Positions 15,516-23,697 of a DNA stretch of 64,000 nt are shown one piece after another (position 1 is the first letter of the stretch; each line of letters starts with the position of its first letter). Both the position numbers and the translations under genes were made by a program. The notes under the pieces are model-generated. The model was given only the letters and a program-made list of their open reading frames with translations, was not told where the DNA came from and searched no databases. The stretch comes from JADJVL01 sp046331545 (GTDB lineage: Bacteria > Acidobacteriota > Holophagae > Holophagales > Holophagaceae): positions 3,286,001 to 3,350,000 of the forward strand of contig JAXLQR010000002.1 of assembly GCA_046331545.1 (NCBI GenBank), given 5' to 3'.

Positions 15516-18500
15516 ATGAGCACCCCGTCGTAGCCCCGCACGTCTGGCACTTCATGCACGCGCCATTCCGCACCAGCGTCAGATGCCCGCACTCGGGGCA
15601 GGGATCGCCGGTGTAGCCCTTCTCCCTTGCGGCCTGGATGGCGCTCTTGGCGGTGGCACCGGCCACGGTGCGGTGGCTGACGGCGACGAGGGCGGGGGCG
15701 GGGGACACCGGGGCCGCGGGGGCGGTCATGTCGCCGGCGTTGAAGAGGGGGGTCATGCCGCCTTCGGCCGCGGGCGCCTCGGTGGCCAACCCCGGCGCGT
15801 GGCTGACGGGCTTGGTGGTGAGGTGCATGAGCTGCTCAGGCTCCACCTGGGCCAGCTCGTAGCGGCCGAGGTACGAGATCGCCAGCTCGCGGAAGACGAA
15901 GTCGATGATGCTGGTGCTGAACTTCACCGTGTCGCTGCCCTGCACGAGGCCGTTGGGCTCGAAGCGCGTGAACAGGAAGGCGTCGCAGTACTCCTCCAGC
16001 GGCACCCCGTGCTGCAGGCCCATGCTCACCGCGATGGCGAAGCAGTTCAGCACCGCGCGGAAGGCCGCGCCCTCCTTGTGGATGTCCAGGAAGATCTCGC
16101 CCAGCTGGCCGTCCTCGTACTCGCCGGTGCGCAGGTACATCTTCGTCCCGCCCACCGTCGCGCTCTGGGTGTAGCCGCCCCGGCGGTTCGGCAGCTTCTT
16201 GCGGTAGGTGCGCACGATCTGGTTGGAGAGCGCCTGGGTCTGGGCGACGGCCATCGCCGCCACCTTCTCCGCCTTCGGCGCCGCCTCGTCCTGCAGCGTC
16301 TCGCTCGCCTCGGCCCCGTCCAGCAGGTCCAGGTTCGTCGCCATGGCTTGGCTCATCTTCGAGCCGTCGCGGTAGAGGGCCACCGCCTTCAGCATCAGCT
16401 TCCAGCTCGCCTCGTAGACGTCGGCGACGTCCTTCACCGTGCTCTCGGCCGGCAGGTTGATCGTCTTGCTGATCGCCCCGGACAGGAACGGCTGCGCCGA
16501 CGCCATCATCCGCAGGTGGCCCAGGGGCGCGATGTAGCGCTGGCCCGTGCGGCCGCACTTGTTGGCGCAGTCGAAGATGGGCAGGTGCTCCGCCTTCAGG
16601 TGCGGCGCCCCCTCCACCGTCATCGTCCCGCTCAGCGCCGCCAGGAAGGCCTTCACCTGGTCCGCGCCGAACTGCTGGTTCAGCTTCTCCATGGGCAGCA
16701 CGAAGCTCGGGTCGAAGGCCGTGGGCAGCTTCGCCTCGATGGCGGCCAGCTCCTCCTCCGTCCAGCCCTTGGCCAGGAACTCCCTGCGCGTGATGCCCGG
16801 CGTCGCGTCGCTCAGCTCCTGCCAGCCCACCACGTGGCGCTCGATGTCCTTGATCTGCGAGGGCGTGTAGCCCAGGCGCATCAGGGCCTCGGGGATGGCG
16901 CCGTTGACCAGCTTGAAGTAGCCGCCGCCCGCCAGCTTCTTGAACTTCACCAGGGCGAAGTCCGGCTCCACGCCCGTGGTGTCGCAGTCCATCAGCAGGC
17001 CGATGGTGCCCGTGGGGGCCAGCACCGTCACCTGGGCGTTGCGGTAGCCGTGGGCCTCGCCCAGCAGCAGGGCGCGGTCCCAGCTCTCCCGCGCCGCGTC
17101 CAGGATGGACTTCGGCACCCCGGCGCCGTGGAGGCCCTGGGGCTTCACCGAGAGGCCCTCGTACTCGGCCTCCGGCGCGTTGTAGGCCGCCCGGCGGTGG
17201 TTGCGCACCACTCGGAGCATATGGTCGCGGTTGGGGGCGTACTTGGGGAAGGGGCCGAGCTCCGCGGCCATCTCGGCGGACGCGGCGTAGGCGTCGCCGG
17301 TGAGGATCGCCGTCAGCGCGCCGCACCACTGGGTGCCCTCCACGCTGTCGTAGGGGATGCCCAGGCGCATCAGCATCGCGCCCAGGTTCGCGTAGCCCAG
17401 GCCCAGGGTGCGGAAGTCGTAGCTGAGCTGCGCGATGGCCTCCGACGGGAACTGGGCCATCAGCACCGAGATCTCCAGCACCACCGTCCAGAGGCGGATG
17501 CCGTGGCGGTAGCCCTCCAGGTCGAAGCCGCCGTCCGCCGTGAGGAAGGTGCAGAGGTTCAGCGACGCGAGGTTGCACGCCGTGTCGTCCAGGAACATGT
17601 ACTCCGAGCAGGGGTTCGACGCGTTGATGCGGCCGTGCTCGGGGCAGGTGTGCCAGTCGTTGATGGTGGTGTCGAACTGCAGGCCGGGGTCGGCGCAGGA
17701 CCAGGCGGCGTAGTTGACCTTCTTCCAGAGGTCCTTGGCGCGGAGCTTCTTCGAGACCTTGCCGTCCACCCGGCGCTTCAGCTCCCAGTCGCCGTCCTGC
17801 TCCAGGGCGCGCATGAAGGCGTCGGGCACCCGCACCGAGTTGTTGGAGTTCATGCCGCCCACGGTGTAGTAGGCGTCGCCGTCCCAGGAGGTGTCGTAGC
17901 CCGCGATGTCGCGGTCGAAGTCGCCGTCGGCCAGGCGGGAGAGGCACTGGCTGAGGAAGGCCGCCGGCACGCCCTCCTTCTTGGCCTGCTGCAGGGCCTT
18001 CTTCAGGGCGCCGTTGGTCTTCGGGTCGGCGTCGCCGTGGGTGTTGCCCTCCACCGCCTCGCACAGGGCGTTCCAGGTGCGCTTCAGCAGGATGCTGCCC
18101 GCGGCGATCATGGCCACCTTGCGCTCCTCGAGGACCTTCCAGTCCACGAAGGCCTCGATGTCGGGGTGGTCCAGGTCGAGGCAGACCATCTTCGCGGCGC
18201 GGCGGGTGGTGCCGCCGCTCTTGATGGCGCCCGCGGCCTTGTCGCCCACCGCCAGGAAGCTCATCAGGCCCGAGCTGCGGCCGCCGCCCGAGAGCGGCTC
18301 CTCGGCGCCGCGGATGCGGGAGAAGTTGGAGCCCGTCCCCGAGCCGTACTTGAAGATGCGGGCCTCGCGGGTCCAGAGGTCCATGATGCCGCCCTCGTTC
18401 ACGAGGTCGTCGCTCACGCTCTGGATGAAGCAGGCGTGGGGCTGGGGCCGCTCGTAGGCCGACGTGGACTTCATCATGGCGCCGGTCTTCGGGTCCACGT

Positions 18501-18933
18501 AGCTGTGGCCCTGGGCCGGGCCCGAGATGCCGTAGGCGTAGTGCAGGCCGGTGTTGAACCACTGCGGGCTGTTGGGCGCGCACATCTGCCGGGCGAGCAT
18601 GTAGGTCAGCTCGTCGTAGAAGGCCTGGGCGTCCTCGGGGGTGTCGAAGTAGCCGTGGGACTCGCCCCACATGCGCCAGCAGCCCGCGAGGCGGTGGAAG
18701 ACCTGCCGCGCGTCCTTCTCGCCGTTGTTCTGCGCGTCGGTGCCCTTCCGGCGGAAGTACTTCTGGGCCAGGATGTCCACCGCCACCTGGGACCAGGACT
18801 CGGGCACCAGCACGTCCCTGGCCTCGAAGACCACGGTGCCGTCCAGCTTGGTGATGCGGGAGGTCCTCGGCACGAAGGGGATGTCCTTGAGGGGATCCTG
18901 GCCCTGGGAAGTGAAGTGGCGCGCGATCTTCAT
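15514..18933 (-). CDS. nrdJ: Vitamin B12-dependent ribonucleotide reductase
   Basis: 1139 residues from ATG 18933 (TGAGG site); the frame extends to 19032 but that part lacks family likeness. Class II RNRs reduce ribonucleotides to deoxyribonucleotides using adenosylcobalamin, with or without oxygen. Seen in order: the N-terminal FVPRTSRITKLDG, NSPQWFNTGLHYAYG, the active-site region NPCSEYMFLDDTACNLASLN, and APTGTIGLLMDCDTTGVEP. A C-terminal TSCPD-type region (GGYTQSATVGGTKMYLRTGE) and a zinc-ribbon tail (CPECGHLTL...CMKCQTCG) are typical of the long bacterial NrdJ. No nrdA/B is seen nearby. The gene is monocistronic, with a 312-bp upstream region. Confidence 0.97.
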   Translation of the reverse strand: MKIARHFTSQGQDPLKDIPFVPRTSRITKLDGTVVFEARDVLVPESWSQVAVDILAQKYFRRKGTDAQNNGEKDARQVFHRLAGCWRMWGESHGYFDTPEDAQAFYDELTYMLARQMCAPNSPQWFNTGLHYAYGISGPAQGHSYVDPKTGAMMKSTSAYERPQPHACFIQSVSDDLVNEGGIMDLWTREARIFKYGSGTGSNFSRIRGAEEPLSGGGRSSGLMSFLAVGDKAAGAIKSGGTTRRAAKMVCLDLDHPDIEAFVDWKVLEERKVAMIAAGSILLKRTWNALCEAVEGNTHGDADPKTNGALKKALQQAKKEGVPAAFLSQCLSRLADGDFDRDIAGYDTSWDGDAYYTVGGMNSNNSVRVPDAFMRALEQDGDWELKRRVDGKVSKKLRAKDLWKKVNYAAWSCADPGLQFDTTINDWHTCPEHGRINASNPCSEYMFLDDTACNLASLNLCTFLTADGGFDLEGYRHGIRLWTVVLEISVLMAQFPSEAIAQLSYDFRTLGLGYANLGAMLMRLGIPYDSVEGTQWCGALTAILTGDAYAASAEMAAELGPFPKYAPNRDHMLRVVRNHRRAAYNAPEAEYEGLSVKPQGLHGAGVPKSILDAARESWDRALLLGEAHGYRNAQVTVLAPTGTIGLLMDCDTTGVEPDFALVKFKKLAGGGYFKLVNGAIPEALMRLGYTPSQIKDIERHVVGWQELSDATPGITRREFLAKGWTEEELAAIEAKLPTAFDPSFVLPMEKLNQQFGADQVKAFLAALSGTMTVEGAPHLKAEHLPIFDCANKCGRTGQRYIAPLGHLRMMASAQPFLSGAISKTINLPAESTVKDVADVYEASWKLMLKAVALYRDGSKMSQAMATNLDLLDGAEASETLQDEAAPKAEKVAAMAVAQTQALSNQIVRTYRKKLPNRRGGYTQSATVGGTKMYLRTGEYEDGQLGEIFLDIHKEGAAFRAVLNCFAIAVSMGLQHGVPLEEYCDAFLFTRFEPNGLVQGSDTVKFSTSIIDFVFRELAISYLGRYELAQVEPEQLMHLTTKPVSHAPGLATEAPAAEGGMTPLFNAGDMTAPAAPVSPAPALVAVSHRTVAGATAKSAIQAAREKGYTGDPCPECGHLTLVRNGACMKCQTCGATTGCS

Positions 18934-19245
18934 GCGATGCCTCAGGCTGGGGGACCGGCGGGGGTGGGGCGCAGGTCCGGCAAGGGTGGGGATGGGTACT
19001 GAAAGATCGGTTCCGGGCGGCACAAAACCCACCCTCCGGTCAAGGGAGGGCGAAGGTGCGGCTGGGCGTTATGGACCTCAAGGGGTTGTGCCGGAGTCAA
19101 AGCATCACCCCAAGATCTGGGGGTGTCAAGGGAGCCCCATACGGAATTTTCCACCCCTCCGGCAACCTCCGGATCTTCAGCACTTGTCGAGTCCGGAAGA
19201 CCCCCTCGGATGGTTGGAAACCCGCGCTGCCGCTATATTGGATCC
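18934..19245. promoter_or_regulatory. nrdJ upstream region with NrdR-box-like palindrome
   Basis: 312 bp without a gene between nrdJ and the SRP RNA. A near-perfect palindrome CACCCCAAGATCTGGGGGTG sits at 19106-19125. On the nrdJ strand it is followed by TTGACT (19100-19095), a possible -35. The palindrome resembles a GC-rich NrdR box, but only one copy is evident and NrdR sites normally come in pairs. A smaller hairpin (ACCCTCC/GGAGGG) is at about 19031-19050. I looked for the conserved B12-box of a cobalamin riboswitch and did not find one. Confidence 0.4.
19234..19239 (+). promoter_or_regulatory. ffs: Probable -10 element of the SRP RNA promoter
   Basis: TATATT stands out in GC-rich sequence and lies about 7 bp before the expected 5' end of the SRP RNA at about 19246. 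A matching -35 is not clear (TTGGAA at 19214 is spaced only 14 bp). Confidence 0.45.
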
Positions 19246-19342
19246 AAGCCGGGCCCCATGCATCGGGGTGCGATGAACCGGGTCAGGTCGGAAGAAGCAG
19301 CCCTAAGTCGTCGCCTCGAGTGCCGTGGTCAGCCCGGCCCTT
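19246..19342 (+). ncRNA. ffs: Small bacterial signal recognition particle RNA (4.5S)
   Basis: The diagnostic SRP core GGTCAGGTCGGAAGAAGCAG is at about 19279-19298: a GGAA tetraloop closed by C-G, with the 5' CAG and 3' AAGCAG sides of the Ffh-binding internal loop. The ends pair as GCCGGGC (19248-19254) with GCCCGGC (19332-19338), giving an RNA of about 95 nt, right for the small Alu-less form. With Ffh and FtsY it delivers nascent membrane proteins to the translocon. Its 3' end overlaps the last codons of the convergent TIGR02757-family gene. Exact ends are estimated. Confidence 0.88.
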
Positions 19343-20204
19343 TCGCGCCTGCGGCGCGAACGGGCCGGGCCGGCGTGTCGCGGCCCGCCTTGCACACGCC
19401 CACCAGCGGGCAGGGCCGGCAGCCCGGCAGGCTCCGCACCCCCGGGCAGTCCCCGAGGATGCCGAGGTGCGACAGGGCGAAGTCGTAGGCCAGGGGATCG
19501 TCGGGGTCCCGCCGGCGCAGGGCCCGCGTGACCTCCGCGGCCATCTTCCCGTCCGGGGTGGCGCGGCGGCTGAGGCCGATGAAGCGGGCCACCCGCGCCA
19601 CGTGGGTGTCGAGGGGGATCACCAGGGCGTCCAGCGGGTAGCGCCTCCAGACGCCCAGGTCGGGCCAGCCCCGGCGCACCATCCACCGGAGGAACATCCG
19701 CCAGCGCTTGCACGCCGAGCCCTCCAGGGGATCGGGCAGGTTGAAGCGCAGGCCATGGGTGTCCGGCAGCTCCGCGCGAAGCCGGCGCACCAAACGCGAG
19801 AGGGCCGCGTCCGCGTCCCCGCCTTCCCCGGGCAGCAGGTGCGCCTCGAGGCCGTGCCCGCTCTCGCGGTCGAGGACCGCCCAGGCCCCCATCCACCAGG
19901 CCAGGTCCTCGCCGGTGTGGAAGCGCCAGGCCCAGCCCGCGAGCGCGGCCTCGAGGTCCTTCCGGCCGCGCCCGGGGCCGCGCTCCCGCAGCCACGCGGC
20001 GGGCCGCGGCCCCAGGGGCGCCAGGGCCGCCTCGATGGCCCGGAGCATCGGCGCCACGCGGCCATAGGCAAGGTGGGCCGCCAGGAAGGCCGCCGCCTCC
20101 TGGTCGAGGGGATCCTCGAAGCGCCGGGGGATGGCGAGGGGATCCAGGGCCAGGGCCTCGGGCGTCTCGTAGCGGGCCCGCAGGGCCAGGAGCTTGGCCT
20201 TCAT
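19329..20204 (-). CDS. TIGR02757 family protein (HhH-GPD-like, Fe-S)
   Basis: 291 residues from the ATG at 20204, which fits the family start (MKAKLLALRARYETPEAL); an ATG at 20240 would add 12. This conserved family of uncertain function has an endonuclease-III-like helical fold. Visible marks are LDTHVARVARFIGLSRR (family P-L-D-T-H-V motif), DPLAYDFALSHLGILGDCPG, and a C-terminal cysteine cluster (C-x-P-G...C-x-x-C-x...C in GCRPCPLVGVCK) likely to hold an iron-sulfur cluster. A DNA-repair role is suspected from the fold but not proven. The 3' end overlaps the SRP RNA on the other strand. Confidence 0.85.
   Translation of the reverse strand: MKAKLLALRARYETPEALALDPLAIPRRFEDPLDQEAAAFLAAHLAYGRVAPMLRAIEAALAPLGPRPAAWLRERGPGRGRKDLEAALAGWAWRFHTGEDLAWWMGAWAVLDRESGHGLEAHLLPGEGGDADAALSRLVRRLRAELPDTHGLRFNLPDPLEGSACKRWRMFLRWMVRRGWPDLGVWRRYPLDALVIPLDTHVARVARFIGLSRRATPDGKMAAEVTRALRRRDPDDPLAYDFALSHLGILGDCPGVRSLPGCRPCPLVGVCKAGRDTPARPVRAAGAKGPG
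19332..19370 (+). terminator. Hairpin after the SRP RNA, inside the convergent gene
   Basis: GCCCGGCCC (19332-19340) pairs with GGGCCGGGC (19362-19370). TTCGCGCC/GGCGCGAA extends the stem inward around a 3-nt loop, with one T/C mismatch. It likely terminates SRP RNA transcription. Its 5' arm is also the 3' strand of the SRP terminal helix. On the other strand it encodes the C-terminus of the TIGR02757 protein. Confidence 0.6.
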
Positions 20205-20386
20205 GGCGCGGGGAATGGAGGAGCCGGAGGCATGGACCATTGTGACGGATCCCCGCTGCGCGGCACCTGCCCGGGCCTACCTGGAGTCGGGCCGAGGAAT
20301 CGCCTTGGCGGGCCTGGCATCGGCCGGTATTCTGGAGCGCTGGCCCGTCCCCCTGAACCCGGCGGCCGCAGGAGATCCCCCCACCC

Positions 20387-20788
20387 ATGAGCAAGCGCAG
20401 CCTCGGCAGCCTGGCCGACCTGGCGAAGATCCTCGAGGAGTCCGCCAACCCCGAATCCGTCGTCCGCGAGGACCGCAAGGTGGTGAAGGCCAAGAAGGCC
20501 GATGGGCGCAAGGCGGTGCAGGTGAAGGCCAAGGTGGTGGATCCCAAGCGCAAGGCCTGGCACGACCGGCGGCTCAAGGAGCAGGCGGCCGCGCCCGCCG
20601 CGGCCAAGGCCGCCGCGCCCGCCGCGGAGAACCCCGTCAAGCCGGCCCTGACCAAGGCCGTGGCCACCAGCCTCACGGGCAGCCTGCTGGACACCCTCGC
20701 CGCGGCGAAGGAGGCCAAGCCCAAGCAGGACGGCAACGGCAAGAAGACCGAGGCCTGGCGCCGCAAGCCCGGCGATCCGATCTTCTAG
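20387..20788 (+). CDS. Small basic Lys/Ala-rich protein of unknown function
   Basis: 133 residues, very rich in Lys and Ala, with no signal peptide or membrane segment. The N-terminus MSKRSLGSLADLAKILEES looks helical and the C-terminus ends WRRKPGDPIF. The AAPAAAKAAAPAAE segment is a histone-H1-like low-complexity linker. AGGAGA precedes the ATG by 11 bp. A nucleic-acid-associated role is possible from charge alone. The stop codon TAG lies inside the first copy of a 7-bp tandem repeat. Confidence 0.6.
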   Translation: MSKRSLGSLADLAKILEESANPESVVREDRKVVKAKKADGRKAVQVKAKVVDPKRKAWHDRRLKEQAAAPAAAKAAAPAAENPVKPALTKAVATSLTGSLLDTLAAAKEAKPKQDGNGKKTEAWRRKPGDPIF

Positions 20789-20832
20789 GCTCTAGGCTCT
20801 AGGCTCTAGGCTCTAGGCTCTAGGCTCTGGGC
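20784..20832. repeat. Heptanucleotide tandem repeat (TCTAGGC)
   Basis: Six perfect copies of TCTAGGC (20784-20825), then a variant TCTGGGC, grading into CTGGGCC-type degenerate copies up to about 20860. The first copy carries the TAG stop of the upstream gene. The related TTCTAGGCG at 20857-20865 carries the stop (CTA on this strand) of the convergent gene. Copy number may vary by slippage. Confidence 0.9.
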
Positions 20833-20858
20833 CTGGGCCCGGGCCTGGGCTCCGGGTT

Positions 20859-21380
20859 CTAGGCGCTGGCGCCGAGGAGCGCGGCGTACTTCCGGCCGAT
20901 CCAGGTCTGGGCCAGCGGGCGCTCCAGGCGGCCCTCGCGGAGCTCGCCCAGGTGCTGGAGGGTGAGGTCCAGCACCGGCGTGGTCCCGTCCAGCTCGCCG
21001 GACTGCAGCAGGGCCTCCAGGCGGGCCTTGGGCACCACCGTCAGGCCGCCGGCGGCGCGCACCAGCACCTTCTGGGCGTCCAGCAGGGGCAGCTCGAGGA
21101 GGTCCGCGAGCTTGTAGAGCTGGCGCAGCATCGAGTCGATGGCGCAGCCCGAGGGCTGGGTGCCCATGGTGCGCTCGACCACCGCGAGCATCTGGTTCTC
21201 CAGCAGGTCGAAGGCGCTGTCGATGGGCGTGCCGCGGGTCTTCCAGTGGGGCTGGAAGCCCTCGAAGTGGGCCTTCAGCTTCGCGGCCTCCTCCGCCAGC
21301 AGGGGCCGCGGGAAGGCCGCCAGCCACAGGCGCGCGTCGTCGGCGAATCCATCGAAGGCCTTGAGCTCGTGCATCGTCAT
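20859..21380 (-). CDS. Conserved protein of unknown function (family often mis-named ABC transporter ATPase)
   Basis: 173 residues from ATG 21380; upstream open frame is hisG shadow. The pattern ADDARLWLAAFPRPLLAEEA, HFEGFQPHWKTRGTPIDSAF and ERTMGTQPSGCAIDSMLRQL matches a widespread uncharacterised family best known from Bacteroidota: R-V-W-x-Y/L...F/L-T-x-x-E, a W-x-x-H/R-G turn, then S-G-C-S/A-I-D-S. It has no Walker motifs, so the ABC label used in databases is misleading. No membrane segment. It lies 56 bp after hisG in the same direction, so it may be read through from the his operon. Function unknown. Confidence 0.65.
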   Translation of the reverse strand: MTMHELKAFDGFADDARLWLAAFPRPLLAEEAAKLKAHFEGFQPHWKTRGTPIDSAFDLLENQMLAVVERTMGTQPSGCAIDSMLRQLYKLADLLELPLLDAQKVLVRAAGGLTVVPKARLEALLQSGELDGTTPVLDLTLQHLGELREGRLERPLAQTWIGRKYAALLGASA

Positions 21381-21436
21381 CGCGTCCTCGGGTGCGCTCC
21401 AGTGTAGGCGGATTCGCGGGCCGCGCGACCGCGGCC

Positions 21437-22072
21437 TCAGGCGCGCAACGCGCGCTCCAGCACGCGGGCCACCGGGCCGAGGGCCGCGGCCTCCGCGAGG
21501 TAGGCGGCGCGGGAGGCCACCAGCCGCGCCGAGGTCGTGCCCAGCACGTGCGCCTCGGCGAGGCCGTGGGCCCTCAGCGTGCCGCCGGTCTGCACGAGGT
21601 CCACGATGGCGTCCGCGAGGCCGAGGACGGGCGCCAGCTCCACGCTGCTGGCCAGGCCCACCAGCTCGGCGGTGAGCCCCTCCTTCGCCAGCCACGCGGC
21701 GGTGGCCTTCGGGAACTTGGTGGCCAGGCGCAGGTGGGGCTTCCGGCGCAGGTCCTCGAGGGTGGTGCCCCGGGCGGCGCAGAGGGACAGCCGGCAGGCG
21801 CCGAAGCCGAGGTCGGCGAGTTCCAGCAGGTCCTCGGAGGATTCGTCCAGGGTGTCGCTGCCCACGATGCCCAGCGCCGCGATGCCCGTGGCCACGTAGC
21901 GGGGGAGGTCCGCGCCCTTGAGGAGCAGCACCTCCACGCCGGCGGTCGCGGTGGGGACGCGCAGGGCCCGGGACGTCAGGGCCGCCTCGTCCAGCGCGAG
22001 GCCCGTGCCCCGCAGCTTCGGAACGAGGTCGTCGCCGAGGCGGCCCTTGGGAAAGGCGAGGAGGAGGCTCAT
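21437..22072 (-). CDS. hisG: ATP phosphoribosyltransferase catalytic subunit (short form)
   Basis: 211 residues, the short HisG form that lacks the C-terminal regulatory domain and works with HisZ. It catalyses the first step of histidine synthesis (ATP + PRPP to phosphoribosyl-ATP). Visible: FPKGRLGDDLVP at the N-terminus, the GIVGSDTLDE loop, and the PRPP-binding stretch LADAIVDLVQTGGTLRAHGL. The start overlaps the hisZ stop by 4 bp. It is the last gene of the his operon. Confidence 0.95.
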   Translation of the reverse strand: MSLLLAFPKGRLGDDLVPKLRGTGLALDEAALTSRALRVPTATAGVEVLLLKGADLPRYVATGIAALGIVGSDTLDESSEDLLELADLGFGACRLSLCAARGTTLEDLRRKPHLRLATKFPKATAAWLAKEGLTAELVGLASSVELAPVLGLADAIVDLVQTGGTLRAHGLAEAHVLGTTSARLVASRAAYLAEAAALGPVARVLERALRA

Positions 22073-23043
22073 CGGAGGCCCTCCCCGGCGAAGAGCTCGG
22101 GCCGCGTCTCGGCCAGGTCCAGCAGCCGCGAGAGGCGCAGGCAGAAGCCCGCGGCCTTCCAGTCCCGGCCGAGTTCGGGGTAGAGCCCGTCGTAGCGCCC
22201 GCCGCTGGCCAGCTCCGCCTGGGCCCCCGGTGCCCAGAGCCGCAGGGTCGGGCCGGTGTAGAAGCCGATGCCCTGCACGTCCGCGGGATCGAGGCGGAGC
22301 TCGAGGCCGGGGGGCAGCAGCGGTGCGACGGCGGCGTGGGCGCGGCCCAGGTGCGCGATCTCCTCCTCCAGCATGGCGGCGTAGGGGCTCGCGCCGAGGG
22401 CGCGCAGGGTGGAGGGGCCGTCGGGCTCGGCGAGCAGGGCCTCGGCGTGGGCGGCGAGCCGCGCCGCCGCCGGATGGCCGTCCAGGGCCTCGCGCACGCG
22501 GTGCGCCGCGCGGCGGTGGAGGGCCCGCACCACCCGCGCGGTGGTCTCGGCGTCCAGGCCCTCGGCCTCCATGGGCCGGCGCAGCAGGGCCGCGTGGCCG
22601 AGCTGGAGGATGCCGCCCTTCAGGCCCAGGGCCGCGGGCATGGCCACCATCAGCCGGGCCAGCTCCACGTCGGCGGCCGCGGTGTCCTCGCCGGGGGCCT
22701 GGAGGCGCTCGCAGCCCACCTCGAAGCGCTCCACGGGCTCCCAGGGCTGCTGGGGGCGGCGGAACACGGCGCCGGCGTAGCTGATCCGCGGAGGCGGCGC
22801 GTCGAAGCGCGTGGAGAGGAGGCGCGCCAGGGCCACGGTGAAGTCCCAACGCAGGGCCACCAGGTCCGCGCCGTCGAAGAAGCGCACGGCCTCCGGCTCG
22901 AGGGGCTCCCGCATCACGAGGCTCGGGTGCAGCTCCGCGTAGCCGCCCTCCGCGAGCAGGCCCATGAGGGCGTGCTCCCAGGCCCGCAGGCGGGCCGCGG
23001 GCTCGAAGAGCAGGTCGGGGAAGTGGGGCATGTGGGTGGGCAT
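22069..23043 (-). CDS. hisZ: ATP phosphoribosyltransferase regulatory subunit
   Basis: 324 residues, a histidyl-tRNA-synthetase paralogue without the anticodon domain. It binds short HisG and confers activity and histidine feedback. Class II synthetase remnants are visible: LRWDFTVALARLLSTR (motif 2 region), VERFEVGCERLQ, and ASGGRYDGLYPELGRDWKAAGF near the C-terminus, equivalent to the GGRYDGL motif. Its presence with short HisG in one operon confirms both calls. It begins 3 bp after the hisIE stop. Confidence 0.93.
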   Translation of the reverse strand: MPTHMPHFPDLLFEPAARLRAWEHALMGLLAEGGYAELHPSLVMREPLEPEAVRFFDGADLVALRWDFTVALARLLSTRFDAPPPRISYAGAVFRRPQQPWEPVERFEVGCERLQAPGEDTAAADVELARLMVAMPAALGLKGGILQLGHAALLRRPMEAEGLDAETTARVVRALHRRAAHRVREALDGHPAAARLAAHAEALLAEPDGPSTLRALGASPYAAMLEEEIAHLGRAHAAVAPLLPPGLELRLDPADVQGIGFYTGPTLRLWAPGAQAELASGGRYDGLYPELGRDWKAAGFCLRLSRLLDLAETRPELFAGEGLR

Positions 23044-23046
23044 GGC

Positions 23047-23697
23047 TCAGTCCTTCGGCGCCGTGCGCGCCGCGTGGCGGACCTTCAGCACGTCCACGGC
23101 GTCCTGGAGGCTCAGGCCCGCGTCCACCAGGAGCAGGTCCAGGTGGAAGAGCAGGTCCGCGGCCTCGCCGAGGAACTCCTCCCGGTGCTCGTCACTGGGT
23201 CCGTGCTCGAAGGCCTTGGCGGCGAGGATCACCTCCCCGGCCTCCTCGACCACCTTCTTCGCGATGCGGTCCGTACCCCGGGCGAAGAGCTTCTGGGTAT
23301 AGGAGCCCTCCAGGGAGGCCGCCGCCTTCCGGGCCCGCAGCAGCCCCTCGAGGCGCTCCATCCACGGCCATGTGGTCTCGGGGGCCTCCGCGGCCTCGAA
23401 GCAGGTCTCGGTGCCCCGGTGGCAGGTGGGGCCTTCGGGTTCGGCGATGGCGAGGAGCGTGTCCCGGTCGCAATCGGCGCGGAGCGCGATCAGCCTGAGC
23501 CGGTTCCCGCTGGTCTCGCCCTTGGTCCAGAGGGACTGGCGGGAGCGGCTCCAGAAGGTGAGCTGGCCCGTGTCGAGGGTGCGCTGCAGCGCCTCCCGGT
23601 TCATCCAGCCCACCATGCGCACGTCCCCGGCGCGGCCCTGGGCCACGCAGGGGATCAGGCCGGCGGCGTCGAAGACGAGCGTGTCCGGATCGATCAT
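23047..23697 (-). CDS. hisIE: Bifunctional phosphoribosyl-AMP cyclohydrolase / phosphoribosyl-ATP pyrophosphatase
   Basis: 216 residues. The HisI part (about 1-115) has GWMNREALQRTL, FWSRSRQSLWTKGETSGN and the zinc/Mg cysteines in DCDRD and GPTCHRGTETCF. The HisE part (about 120-216) has SYTQKLFARGTDRIAKKVVEE, EAGEV and the E-x-x-D-L-L-F-H metal-binding helix. It performs steps 2 and 3 of histidine synthesis. The start overlaps the hisF stop by 4 bp; the frame upstream of it is hisF shadow. Confidence 0.95.
   Translation of the reverse strand: MIDPDTLVFDAAGLIPCVAQGRAGDVRMVGWMNREALQRTLDTGQLTFWSRSRQSLWTKGETSGNRLRLIALRADCDRDTLLAIAEPEGPTCHRGTETCFEAAEAPETTWPWMERLEGLLRARKAAASLEGSYTQKLFARGTDRIAKKVVEEAGEVILAAKAFEHGPSDEHREEFLGEAADLLFHLDLLLVDAGLSLQDAVDVLKVRHAARTAPKD

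Noticed and set aside
15401..15592. 63-codon open frame overlapping the nrdJ 3' end
   Set aside because: No ribosome site or family likeness, and it spans the composition boundary; best explained as chance.
15583..19002. 1139-codon open frame on the plus strand opposite nrdJ
   Set aside because: The translation is repetitive R/G/A/H-rich with no fold pattern; it mirrors nrdJ codon bias.
18934..19245. Cobalamin riboswitch upstream of nrdJ
   Set aside because: The conserved B12-box and its partner helices were not found on the nrdJ strand; only an NrdR-like palindrome is seen.
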